Assembly (NCBI GenBank): GCA_947629715.1 | Contig: CANRET010000004.1 | Location: forward strand, 1-64,000 | Reading direction: 5' to 3' | DNA: 64,000 bases | Source of the DNA: an uncultured Akkermansia sp. | Lineage (GTDB): Bacteria > Verrucomicrobiota > Verrucomicrobiia > Verrucomicrobiales > Akkermansiaceae | Shown here: positions 8,905 through 17,193 of the stretch, piece after piece | Numbering within the stretch: position 1 is the first letter of the stretch | Layout of the letters: each line of letters opens with the position of its first letter | Program-made: the position numbers and the translations under genes | The notes under the pieces: generated by a model | What the model was told of the DNA's origin: nothing | The model's database searches: none | The model's input: only the letters and a program-made list of their open reading frames with translations

Positions 8905-9928
8905 AGCGCGGGAAGAGACGCCGCAGGGCGGTGTAGAGCAGGAGGGAAACAGCGAGGATGCACCAGGGAGCCATTGCCGCCTGGAGCGGAGTGAGCGTCC
9001 CGCCGTATTTTCCCGTGAGGATGACGCGCAGCCAGCGCAGCAGGATGAAGTGCGTGACGTACACGAAAAAGGCAGCCGATCCCCATTGCGCCGCGAAGTG
9101 GCAGAATCTCGGCAGGCAGCGTTCCGCCAGGCAGCCGATGCCGATGGTGGTCGCCACGCCCAGCAACACCAGGGCGCTGCTTTGCACCGGCGGGTAAAAG
9201 CCGGTGAAATACACCACGGGCAGCAGAAGAAGAGACCCCAGAACCGGCGCCCAGGCGTAGCTTCGTGCAAAGGCGGTGAGCCTCTCTCCGTCCGCGTGCC
9301 TTCGGATGAGCAGGCCTCCCATGTAGAAGCCCAGGGCAAGCACGCTCTCGTAAAGCCGGAAGGGGAGCCAGGCAATGCCGTGCCGCGCGTCGTGGTGGGA
9401 GGCGGCTGTTTCGCCATCCACTTGGCAGAGCACATCGCTTGCCGCGAAGGCGATGAGGATGACGCACAGCATGACTTTGGAGGGCATGCGCTGCAGGATG
9501 GGACTCACGAAGGCGAAAATGAGCAGTGTGCGCAGGAACCACAGAGGTACGTTGCTGAAATCCCAGTAGCACCAGGAGACAAGCCCCGTCTCACTGAACA
9601 GCAGACGCGGTGAAAGCCAGGTCCAATCGCCGTTTGCAAGTTGCGGCAGGTGCATGAGGGGCTGCAAGGCGACGATGGAAATCAGCGTCCAGAAAAGATA
9701 GGGAAAGAGCAGCTGCCTGGTGCGCTGCCAATCCACCCATTGCCCGACGGCGGCGCGATGGGTGAAGTAGCCCGCCATCAGGAAGAAGAAAAAGATGAGG
9801 CTGCGATAATTGAAAAGATCCGCAATGTAGGCGGGGAAGCCGTAATGACGGTCGCAGTGGCGGACGATCACGCAAAACGCCGTGTAGATGCGGCAGAAGT
9901 CAATCCACTCGATGCGTTTGGCGCTCAT
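8843..9928 (-). CDS. acyltransferase 3 family membrane protein
   Basis: 361 aa, about ten membrane helices. The N-terminus RIEWIDFCRIYTAFCVIVRH, with the early histidine, and LFNYRSLIFFFFLMAGYF are the acyltransferase-3 (OafA/fucose acetyltransferase-like) signature, including the conserved R/F.SGYF-type segment. Such proteins transfer acetyl or other acyl groups to sugars or cell-surface polymers; the substrate cannot be read here. It follows pssA on the same strand with a 21-bp gap, so it is likely in that operon. The last 62 bp overlap the DUF805 gene tail to tail. Confidence 0.8.
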   Translation of the reverse strand: MSAKRIEWIDFCRIYTAFCVIVRHCDRHYGFPAYIADLFNYRSLIFFFFLMAGYFTHRAAVGQWVDWQRTRQLLFPYLFWTLISIVALQPLMHLPQLANGDWTWLSPRLLFSETGLVSWCYWDFSNVPLWFLRTLLIFAFVSPILQRMPSKVMLCVILIAFAASDVLCQVDGETAASHHDARHGIAWLPFRLYESVLALGFYMGGLLIRRHADGERLTAFARSYAWAPVLGSLLLLPVVYFTGFYPPVQSSALVLLGVATTIGIGCLAERCLPRFCHFAAQWGSAAFFVYVTHFILLRWLRVILTGKYGGTLTPLQAAMAPWCILAVSLLLYTALRRLFPRFMQVFALAPASRCSSSKTQA

Positions 9929-9949
9929 GGGCGGGAGACTCGAAAGGGC

Positions 9950-10813
9950 TTAATTGTTCGCGTCTCGCTCTTCCTCATCATCGTCCTCCTCGTTGTGCAC
10001 TTCGAGGGCGCGGCGCATTTTGCGGGTGAGGAAGGGACGCACGATGAGACCGTAGAGCAGGTAGCACAGGAAGAAGATGGCGGGGGCAATCCACGGAAAG
10101 CAGATGAGCGTTCCCACGGCGATGACAGCCAGCAGGATGGCGGTGATGGTGCCGCGCTTGCGGAAGGTGATGTGCTTGAAGCTCGGGTAGATCACGCGGC
10201 TCATCATGAGCAGGGAGACGAGAGTCATGGCGATGGCCATGAGGATTTGCCAGGGTTGGGCGATGACGAGGTTGCGGTTGGTGGTGATGTCAATCACCAG
10301 GTACATGGCGCTCACCACCACGCCGGCGGCCATGGGAACGGGAAGCCCTACGAAGTCGGAGCTTTGATTGGGCTTGCGCGGGGCGGACGCCATGCAGTTG
10401 AAGCGCGCCAGTCGCAATGCCGCGCAGAGCAGATAGAGCACCGCTATCCCATCCCCCAGGAAAGGCACGGGCAGCTGGAAAAGCACGGCCCGTGCCAGCA
10501 GCATGGCCGGGGCGATGCCGAAGGAGACGACATCCGCTATCGAGTCGAATTCGCGCCCGAAAGGTCCGTCCGCCCGGCAAAGCCGCGCCACACGACCGTC
10601 CAGCAGGTCAAACAAACACGCCGCGAATATCAGGTACGTGGCTTGCCTGTAGTACTCGAAAGCCTCCGGTGTGCCGGAGTCGAACTGCATGCCCTTGAAG
10701 ATGGTCAGGATGGAAAAAAATCCGCAGAGCAAATTGCCCGCCGTGAGCATGTTCGGGAGGACGGGTATTTTCGGTTCGTCCGGGTACTGCGGCGGAAAGG
10801 AGGGGGAGGTCAT
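9950..10813 (-). CDS. pssA: CDP-diacylglycerol-serine O-phosphatidyltransferase
   Basis: Condenses CDP-diacylglycerol with serine to phosphatidylserine, the precursor of phosphatidylethanolamine, in the inner membrane. The CDP-alcohol phosphotransferase motif is complete: DLLDGRVAR, then after eight residues GREFDSIAD (DGxxAR-x8-GxxxDxxxD). The N-terminus has PNMLTAGNLLCGF and there are about eight membrane segments. 287 aa from the ATG at 10813. An ATG at 10849 in the same frame would overlap the restriction gene; I prefer 10813 because conserved sequence begins after it. A -10-like TAGAAT lies 4 nt upstream of 10813. The acidic C-terminal tail (EEDDDEEERD) is unusual. Confidence 0.9.
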   Translation of the reverse strand: MTSPSFPPQYPDEPKIPVLPNMLTAGNLLCGFFSILTIFKGMQFDSGTPEAFEYYRQATYLIFAACLFDLLDGRVARLCRADGPFGREFDSIADVVSFGIAPAMLLARAVLFQLPVPFLGDGIAVLYLLCAALRLARFNCMASAPRKPNQSSDFVGLPVPMAAGVVVSAMYLVIDITTNRNLVIAQPWQILMAIAMTLVSLLMMSRVIYPSFKHITFRKRGTITAILLAVIAVGTLICFPWIAPAIFFLCYLLYGLIVRPFLTRKMRRALEVHNEEDDDEEERDANN

Positions 10814-10824
10814 GGTTATTCTAT

Positions 10825-12141
10825 CTAATTGACGAGAGATGCGATCCATTTAATCCACGCCATTACCGTGCTTGCTCGGCGTTTTATCGTTTCCTCACCG
10901 AGATTGGGAGTATGTTGAGCCATCACAGGAATAACGTCCTTACGCGAAATGTGACACCCATTATCTATGTACTTCTTGAACACATGAAAGAAAACGGGAT
11001 CTTGGAGAATACTTCTCGCAAGTTCTAATTTATTTTCTCTGAACGATAATGAGGCGATCCGCCTCCCTTTTTTTGTTAATTCAACGCACTTGCTTCCATT
11101 CTCTTTCTTGATATTAACTAATCCAAGATAGGCAGCAGCGTTTGCGTAATAATCGGCTTGCCTCATTGTAAAATCATAATTTTTTGCTATGATTTCATCC
11201 ATGGTGAGCTCTTCTCCTTTCTCGTATAAGGCTTGAAGCATATCCTCAATACGAACAAATGAATCTGCTTGCGGAAATGTTATTTTTGAACAATTTGTCT
11301 GTGGCTGAATGCTTAACAGTGAATCTATATCCGAAGTTGTTACGTCTAAAGGATATATCGTGTACGCTGTCGACTTTTCGCAATATACTGAATTGAGGTT
11401 GTCTTGTTCGGGAAAGTTAAAACGATATAGAAAGAAGTTTCCGTTTATATATTTGAGAAATATGGGTATAATGGCTTTCTTAACACTGTTCTTTTGAGAT
11501 ATATAGCGGTAGGGAAAATACAATTGCCTGGTGTTAAAATCCCGGCACTCATGATTTTTAGCCTCAATAATATAAATTGCACTCGGAGATTCATAAACAG
11601 CATCAATTTCTATTTGTGCTTTGTTAATACGAAGAGCGTATGATCTCTGCTGTCCGAGACCTCTTATATTGAAATCGAAGACACCGGTACCAAATCGGCC
11701 TGATATTGTAGGCAAGAACAGATCAGAAGGTTCTTCTTCGACGAAATCATGAATGATACCAGAAGCGAAAGCACAGGCGATGGCCGTTTGTTCGGACGTT
11801 ATTTCGGCGGGCGATGACGGCAACGTAACGTAATTGTTCGGTATTTCATGATAATTAGGTTTTTCTGTACAATCAGGCAACTTCGTGTACAGATCAAACT
11901 TGCCGAGCAAAAATGAATGTCGAGAAACAGGTAAAACACTTAATTTGTTTTCACAAAAAATTGCGGGAAGATTAGAAGAATGATCAAATTTGGTCATTAA
12001 GCGACATTCTTTATACTCATTAATTTTTGATGAAGAAAGAGGAATTGGTTCATCTTCAGATAATCTACTCTGGAGGCTTTCGTGCTCGATAAGTTCGCTC
12101 CACTTCCTTTCGATGAGAGACTGGTGATATCGGTTACCCAT
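10825..12141 (-). CDS. putative type II restriction endonuclease
   Basis: 438 aa, directly after the adenine methyltransferase (5-bp gap) and as AT-rich as it, unlike the GC-rich neighbours. A PD-(D/E)xK-like nuclease core is visible: Asp180 in IEIDAVYES, then Glu193 and Lys195 in IYIIEAKNHE. The C-terminal third (MDEIIAKNYDFTMRQADYYA, then KGRRIA) looks like a winged-helix DNA-binding region. Pairing with a D12-class methylase makes a restriction role likely. I do not recognise the specific family and cannot give the recognition site. The stop codon lies within the 5' region of pssA. Confidence 0.7.
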   Translation of the reverse strand: MGNRYHQSLIERKWSELIEHESLQSRLSEDEPIPLSSSKINEYKECRLMTKFDHSSNLPAIFCENKLSVLPVSRHSFLLGKFDLYTKLPDCTEKPNYHEIPNNYVTLPSSPAEITSEQTAIACAFASGIIHDFVEEEPSDLFLPTISGRFGTGVFDFNIRGLGQQRSYALRINKAQIEIDAVYESPSAIYIIEAKNHECRDFNTRQLYFPYRYISQKNSVKKAIIPIFLKYINGNFFLYRFNFPEQDNLNSVYCEKSTAYTIYPLDVTTSDIDSLLSIQPQTNCSKITFPQADSFVRIEDMLQALYEKGEELTMDEIIAKNYDFTMRQADYYANAAAYLGLVNIKKENGSKCVELTKKGRRIASLSFRENKLELARSILQDPVFFHVFKKYIDNGCHISRKDVIPVMAQHTPNLGEETIKRRASTVMAWIKWIASLVN

Positions 12142-12146
12142 GATAA

Positions 12147-13004
12147 TTAAAAATTGGTTACAACAAGCTCCGTCATGGTACCGCGCGAATTGGGGGAAGC
12201 CGCAATTGCTCGGGGGGCGCGAACTTTGTGAATTTTATACTCGTGATAAAGTTCACGAATTAACGAGCAATCGGAGTTTGAGAGCATAAAAAACGCTTCT
12301 TGTTCCGCAATTGTGTCACAAAATTTCTTCAGTTTGGTTTGCTCCTCATACGAAAAGCCTCCAGGATTATAACCTGTAAAGTTTGATGTTTGAGATACTG
12401 GAGCATAGGGTGGATCCAAGTAGACCAGAGTTCCTTTTCTAATATACGGAAGTGTATCACAATAATTTCCGTTTAGAATCGTAACGTCGCTTTGATTCAA
12501 ATACTCTGATATAGCACAAACCTTTGAGTACTCGCGGTAATTGGGACTCTTGTAATAACCGTATGGCACATTAAAAAAACCTTGAGAATTAACACGATAC
12601 AAGCCGTTAAAACACGTTTTATTCAAATAAATGATACGAGCAGCTCTTTCTATGACTGAAAGCTTCGCAAATGACGGAGACCGATCAATATCACGAATCT
12701 TGTAGAAATGTTCGACTGAGTTGATATGTTTATCCAATTCCAAGAGTAGCTCCTTTGGGTTGTTGCGTACCACCTTATACACATTGATAAGCTCCGCATT
12801 CAAATCATTAATAACAGCTTTTTTTGGTTGGATCGAGAGCAACATGCCACCCGCTCCAACAAATGGTTCAACATAATTATTAATTTGATCGAGCGGGGGC
12901 ATTAAATTACATAAAATTGGGGCAAGAGCACGCTTCCCACCAACCCACTTGAGCAGGGGTGAAATGAACTTTTTCGGAGAGTTAGGGAAAATGGGTTGCA
13001 TCAT
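12147..13004 (-). CDS. D12-class DNA N6-adenine methyltransferase (Dam/DpnM-like)
   Basis: 285 aa. Transfers a methyl group from S-adenosylmethionine to adenine in DNA. Motifs in the order expected for alpha-class (D12) enzymes: PLLKWVGGKRALAPIL at the N-terminus, FVGAGGM (residues 48-54, SAM binding) and DPPY (196-199, catalytic), with NKTCFNGLYRVN between. Upstream on the minus strand is AGAGAAAG, an acceptable ribosome site, and a promoter in the 3' end of alaS. First gene of the two-gene restriction-modification cassette, so the host is methylated before cutting begins. GATC specificity is possible from family resemblance but not proven. Confidence 0.9.
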   Translation of the reverse strand: MMQPIFPNSPKKFISPLLKWVGGKRALAPILCNLMPPLDQINNYVEPFVGAGGMLLSIQPKKAVINDLNAELINVYKVVRNNPKELLLELDKHINSVEHFYKIRDIDRSPSFAKLSVIERAARIIYLNKTCFNGLYRVNSQGFFNVPYGYYKSPNYREYSKVCAISEYLNQSDVTILNGNYCDTLPYIRKGTLVYLDPPYAPVSQTSNFTGYNPGGFSYEEQTKLKKFCDTIAEQEAFFMLSNSDCSLIRELYHEYKIHKVRAPRAIAASPNSRGTMTELVVTNF

Positions 13005-13021
13005 AGCTTTCTCTCTGCTTT

Positions 13022-13049
13022 ATTCTACCATGCTATCCGTATTATGCAA
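13022..13049 (-). promoter_or_regulatory. promoter of the restriction-modification cassette
   Basis: Minus strand TTGCAT (13044-13049), 16-nt spacer, TAGAAT (13022-13027), 17 nt before the methyltransferase ATG. It overlaps the last codons of alaS. Confidence 0.55.
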
Positions 13050-15846
13050 GCAGTTGCTTTGCTCGTAATAGCAACTCATCTTTTGCCGAGTGGTCACTGC
13101 CGGAGCCGCGTGCCATGTCGGCCTTGCCGCCGCCTTTACCGGAGACGATGGGAGCGAGCGAGCGGATCAAATCGCCGGCGGCGAGTCCGACGGCTTGCGC
13201 CTCTTCTCCGCAGTAGGCGCCGAGGGAGAGAGACGCGCCGTCATCGGTCACCAAAAAGGCGGCTCCTGTGTAGTGACGCTTGCGCAGACCGTTGAAAAGC
13301 TCGGTGAGCAGGTCGGCGCCGCCGTCCGCGCAGAGCACGAGGCGTGAGCCGGTGAGTTGCTCGCTGAGCAAGGAATCCGCCAGGCTTGCCGCAGCGGCGG
13401 AGCGCGCTTTCCTGAGTCGTTTGTCCGCCTCTGACGCGGCCTCCTTCAAGGTGGTCACGTAGGCGAAGAATTGGTCGAGCAGACGGTTGATCGTGCGGAT
13501 GTCGCGCGCAGCGAGAGCCTTCACGGCGGGCTGCTCGTCATTGGACGGAACAGGGACGGCGGGTTGCCCGAGATCGGTGAGTTTACCGTTGGCGGAGATC
13601 AGTTTTTCCAGCGCATCCTTGCATTCCGGCAAGCGGCTCTCGATCATCTCGCGTACGGCGGCATAGCCCGCATCGCCGCAAGAAGCCTCAATGCGCCGTA
13701 CGCCACTGGCAATGGCTCCCTCGCTGCGAATCTTAAAGAAGCCGATTTGGCGGGTGGAGTGCACGTGCGTGCCGCCGCAGAGTTCCATGGATACGCCGTC
13801 GAACGCGCCGTCCGTCCCTCCCATTTGGACGAGACGAACGGTGTCGCCGTACTTATCGCCGAAAAATTGGCAGACTTCTTTGTGTTGGCGGATTTCGCTC
13901 ATGGGGTGCTCGGCGGCGGAAACCGGCAAATCCTGAGCGATCCAATCATTGACGAGTTCCTCCACGCGGCGCAACTGTTCTTTGGAAATGGGCGAGCTGT
14001 TGACGTCGAAGCGCAGGCGGGAGGACTCCACGAGGGAACCTTGTTGCGCCACGTCCTCGCTCACCACCGTGCGCAGGGCGCGGTGCATCAGGTGCGTGGC
14101 GCTGTGGTGCGCCTCGACGGCACGGCGAACATCCGAATCAACGGAGAGCATGACTTCATCTCCGACTTTCGGCTGTAAGCCGTCCTGCAGGGAGATGAGA
14201 TGCGCGCGGGCATTGCCGATTTGCTGCACGCCGAGCACGGGGCAGGAATCCCCGCCGAGCGTCAGAGTGCCGAGGTCGCTCACCTGTCCGCCCATTTCGG
14301 CGTAGAAAGGCGTGACATCCGTGATGACGAAGAGCAAGCCGTCCTGTTCATGAAGTTCGGTGACCTTGGCGGCGGCGGAGTCCTGCTCATAGCCCACGAA
14401 GCGGGTTGTCTGCGCAGTTTTGATGTCAAGGGCGCGCACTACCTGCTTCTTGCGGGCCGCCTTGGCGCGTTGCCGTTGCTCTTCCATAAGTTCTTCGAAG
14501 CGAGCGGCGTCCACGCTGAGCCCTCGCTCGCGTGCCATGAGCTGGGTGAGATCGATGGGAAAGCCGTACGTGTCGTACAGCTTGAAGGCGAATTCGCCGG
14601 AGACCGAACCCGCAGCGGCAATTTCTTTGTCGAAGAGTTCCAGCCCGCGATCCAGGGTCTCATTGAAGCTTGTTTCCTCGCGCAGCAAGGTTTCTTTGAT
14701 GGTGGCACTGCGTTCGCGAAGCTCCGGGAAGACGTCGCCCATCTCCGCCGCCAGCGTGTCCACCAGTTCGGAGAGGAAGGGACGGGTGAGACCGAGGGCT
14801 CGCCCGTAGCGCACGGCGCGGCGCAGGATGCGGCGCAGCACGTAGTTGCGTCCGTTATTGCCGGGGAGAATGCCGTCCGCAATGGAGAAGGAGAGCGTAC
14901 GGATATGGTCGGCTATCACGCGGAACGCGACGCTCTGCTTGAGGGTTTCCTGTTGCTCGGGGGAGGCATCCTGCGGGTAGAGGTCGGCGTAAGTCTGTCC
15001 GGAAATCTCCTCGAGCTTGGCGAAGATGGGACGGAACACGTCCGTGCTGTAATTGGAAACCCGGCGGGAGAAGTCGGTGAAGTTTTTGGTGCACTGCATC
15101 ATGGCGCAGGCGCGCTCGAAGCCCATGCCCGTGTCCACGTGGCAGGCGGGAAGGTTGCGGAAAGAGCCGTCTTTTTCCGCGTTGTACTGGATGAACACGA
15201 GATTCCATATCTCGATGCATTGGTCACTGCCGGCATTCACGAGCGAACCTTGCGTGTCGCCCGACGGGGTGAGATCCACGTGCAGCTCCGAGCAGGGGCC
15301 GCAGGGACCCGTCTCGCCCATCATCCAAAAGTTGTCGTGCGCATTGCCGTTCACCACATGCACTTTCGGATCCAGTCCCTTCGCGGCAAAGAGCGCCGCC
15401 CAGGCATCATACGCCTCCTGGTCAAATTCCCCGGGGTCGCCTTCGCTCGGGGCGTACACTGTGGCGTACAGACGTTCCACGGGGAAGCCCCAGCGTTCCA
15501 CGATGAGTTCCCACGCCCAGGCGATGGCCTCTTTCTTGAAATAGTCGCCGAAGGACCAGTTGCCCAGCATTTCAAAGAAGGTGTGGTGGTAGGAGTCCTG
15601 ACCGACGTCTTCGAGGTCGTTGTGCTTGCCCCCGGCGCGGATGCATTTCTGCGTATCCGCTGCACGTGCGGGACTCCACGGCGGGGTCCATACCCCCAGG
15701 AAGTATGGGACAAATTGATTCATCCCCGCATTGGTGAAGAGCAGACCCGGACTCTGCGGCATAAGCGATGCCGAAGGTACGATGGCGTGCTGCTTTTCCT
15801 TGAAAAAATCAAAAAAACTCTGCCGGATCTGAGCGGATGTCATCAT
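13042..15846 (-). CDS. alaS: alanine-tRNA ligase
   Basis: Charges tRNA-Ala with alanine. 934 aa, close to the usual length. Domains in order: class II catalytic core with FTNAGMNQFVPYF and the RAADTQKCIRAGGKHNDLEDV motif; tRNA recognition region; editing domain with HHSATHLMH and CGGTHV, which hold the zinc/editing residues; and the C-Ala domain with GKGGGKADMARGSG. The start MMTSAQIRQSFFDFF fits the family. Transcribed leftward towards the restriction-modification cassette, which appears inserted between it and pssA. Confidence 0.97.
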   Translation of the reverse strand: MMTSAQIRQSFFDFFKEKQHAIVPSASLMPQSPGLLFTNAGMNQFVPYFLGVWTPPWSPARAADTQKCIRAGGKHNDLEDVGQDSYHHTFFEMLGNWSFGDYFKKEAIAWAWELIVERWGFPVERLYATVYAPSEGDPGEFDQEAYDAWAALFAAKGLDPKVHVVNGNAHDNFWMMGETGPCGPCSELHVDLTPSGDTQGSLVNAGSDQCIEIWNLVFIQYNAEKDGSFRNLPACHVDTGMGFERACAMMQCTKNFTDFSRRVSNYSTDVFRPIFAKLEEISGQTYADLYPQDASPEQQETLKQSVAFRVIADHIRTLSFSIADGILPGNNGRNYVLRRILRRAVRYGRALGLTRPFLSELVDTLAAEMGDVFPELRERSATIKETLLREETSFNETLDRGLELFDKEIAAAGSVSGEFAFKLYDTYGFPIDLTQLMARERGLSVDAARFEELMEEQRQRAKAARKKQVVRALDIKTAQTTRFVGYEQDSAAAKVTELHEQDGLLFVITDVTPFYAEMGGQVSDLGTLTLGGDSCPVLGVQQIGNARAHLISLQDGLQPKVGDEVMLSVDSDVRRAVEAHHSATHLMHRALRTVVSEDVAQQGSLVESSRLRFDVNSSPISKEQLRRVEELVNDWIAQDLPVSAAEHPMSEIRQHKEVCQFFGDKYGDTVRLVQMGGTDGAFDGVSMELCGGTHVHSTRQIGFFKIRSEGAIASGVRRIEASCGDAGYAAVREMIESRLPECKDALEKLISANGKLTDLGQPAVPVPSNDEQPAVKALAARDIRTINRLLDQFFAYVTTLKEAASEADKRLRKARSAAAASLADSLLSEQLTGSRLVLCADGGADLLTELFNGLRKRHYTGAAFLVTDDGASLSLGAYCGEEAQAVGLAAGDLIRSLAPIVSGKGGGKADMARGSGSDHSAKDELLLRAKQLLA

Positions 15847-15929
15847 AGTCTGTTTTCTTTCGACCTTCCCGAGGTTTCTCGCATGCGCTAAGCTTACATG
15901 CTTCCCCCCGTTTTGTCAATGCGTTTGCC

Positions 15930-15957
15930 TTGCCTTTTCCTGCATCCATGGTATGAT
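15930..15957 (+). promoter_or_regulatory. promoter of queD, predicted leaderless
   Basis: TTGCCT (15930-15935), 16-nt spacer, TATGAT (15952-15957). Only 6 nt separate the -10 box from the queD ATG, so transcription should begin at or next to the start codon. Confidence 0.65.
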
Positions 15958-15963
15958 GAGAGC

Positions 15964-16413
15964 ATGTACCGCATCTGCAAGATCATCGAGTTGGAAAGCG
16001 GGCATCTGCTTTCCAAGCACCCGGGCAATTGTCAGTTTCCGCACGGGCACACTCGCAGCGTTGAATTGACTTTTACCGCCGAGACTTTGGATGATCATGA
16101 CATGGTGATGGATTTCAAGGCGATTCGCGAGATGCTCGGCGACTTTTTAGAGCAGTTCGACCACGCACTGTGCATGAACACGGACGATCCGCACTACGAC
16201 GACTTTCGTCGCGCGTACGGGGAACGCATCATCCCTTTTGACCACAGCGATCCCACGAGTGAGGCCATGGCTCGCGCCGTCTTTTGCCACGCAAAACAAG
16301 CTCTCAGTCGGGCGCAAGCTGACGGCGGCGTCTATCCCGTGCGAAGTTGCGTGAAACTGGGGCGCGTGCGCGTGTGGGAAACAAGCTCAACGTGGGCGGA
16401 ATACTGCGAATAA
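15964..16413 (+). CDS. queD: 6-carboxy-5,6,7,8-tetrahydropterin synthase (QueD/PTPS family)
   Basis: Second step of the queuosine/7-deazaguanine pathway: dihydroneopterin triphosphate to 6-carboxytetrahydropterin. 149 aa from the ATG at 15964. The zinc ligands His14, His27 and His29 and the catalytic Cys23 are seen in ESGHLLSKHPGNCQFPHGHT; FDHALCMN follows. The start is fixed by the promoter just upstream; a longer in-frame ATG at 15898 would precede the promoter. queC and queF lie 46 kb away. It may share an operon with the downstream bioG-like gene (17-bp gap). Confidence 0.9.
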   Translation: MYRICKIIELESGHLLSKHPGNCQFPHGHTRSVELTFTAETLDDHDMVMDFKAIREMLGDFLEQFDHALCMNTDDPHYDDFRRAYGERIIPFDHSDPTSEAMARAVFCHAKQALSRAQADGGVYPVRSCVKLGRVRVWETSSTWAEYCE

Positions 16414-16430
16414 CGAGCTTCTTTCACTTC

Positions 16431-17081
16431 ATGGACCTCATCTGGCTCACGCGGGATCGGAACCGTGACCTCATCATCTACATGCTCGGTTGGGCGGCCA
16501 CGCCGAACGCCGTGCATCACATCGCCACTCCCCGCTACGATGTGCTCGCCTGCTGCCACTACATGTCTCTTCAACCCTTGCGCGCAGCAGATTTTGCGCA
16601 CTACCGCCGCATTTATCTTTTTGCCTGGTCCTTCGGCGTGTGGGTGGCGGAACAGTGCTGCCGGGAGCTGCCTCTCTTCCGTGCCGTTGCGCTGAACGGA
16701 ACACCTTTCCCCGTATCGGAGAAATACGGGATGAGGTTGCGCGTCGTGCTGCGCGCCATGCAAATGCAAGCCCGCTCCGGAGGAGGTTCGCAAACGATTT
16801 CCGCAGATGCGGCGCGTTCCATGCCGCCCGGTCCTTACCCGGATCGCAGTGCGGGGGAAAAGGCGGATGAATTGATGTATCTCGCGCAGTGCAGCAGAGA
16901 ATCGTCATCCGCCTGTCTCAGGTGGGATGCCGCGTACATTGCGGAACATGACGAGATCTTTCCGCCGGAGAGGATGGAGGCGTACTGGAGCAGCGTGGGA
17001 CTCGGCGTTCGCATTCCCGGTTTTCACTACCCGTTTGCCGACCCGAGGATCGTTACCTCCCACCTTGAACCGAGGTCATGA
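16431..17081 (+). CDS. BioG-like (DUF452) alpha/beta hydrolase, probable pimeloyl-ACP methyl ester esterase
   Basis: 216 aa from the ATG at 16431. The family works in biotin synthesis, cleaving the methyl ester of pimeloyl-ACP to end chain elongation. Visible evidence: a nucleophile elbow FAWSFGVWVA with Ser67, followed by FRAVALNGTPFPVSEKYG as in DUF452/BioG proteins, and a late IPGFHYPF segment that could hold the catalytic His. No other biotin gene lies in the window, so the role rests on family resemblance. Immediately after queD; weak ribosome site. Confidence 0.65.
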   Translation: MDLIWLTRDRNRDLIIYMLGWAATPNAVHHIATPRYDVLACCHYMSLQPLRAADFAHYRRIYLFAWSFGVWVAEQCCRELPLFRAVALNGTPFPVSEKYGMRLRVVLRAMQMQARSGGGSQTISADAARSMPPGPYPDRSAGEKADELMYLAQCSRESSSACLRWDAAYIAEHDEIFPPERMEAYWSSVGLGVRIPGFHYPFADPRIVTSHLEPRS

Positions 17082-17146
17082 CTCGTTTTGATCTCGCCGC
17101 AGCGCGCTTTTATGCACACCGCACCCACGATGCTGCAAAAAAAAGG

Positions 17147-17175
17147 TTGCCAAACATGTCATTTCGGAGTACCCT
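17147..17175 (+). promoter_or_regulatory. promoter of the RG-rich hypothetical gene
   Basis: TTGCCA (17147-17152), 17-nt spacer, TACCCT (17170-17175). The ATG at 17194 follows after a short leader containing GAAGG. Confidence 0.5.
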
Positions 17176-17193
17176 AAGGGCTCGAAGGTTGAT

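Noticed and set aside
9641-10828. 395-codon ORF on the plus strand
   Set aside because: Antisense to the acyltransferase and pssA genes; His/Asp/Gly-rich shadow without motifs.
14200-15891. 563-codon ORF on the plus strand
   Set aside because: Antisense to alaS; no family features, and the alaS frame explains the sequence.
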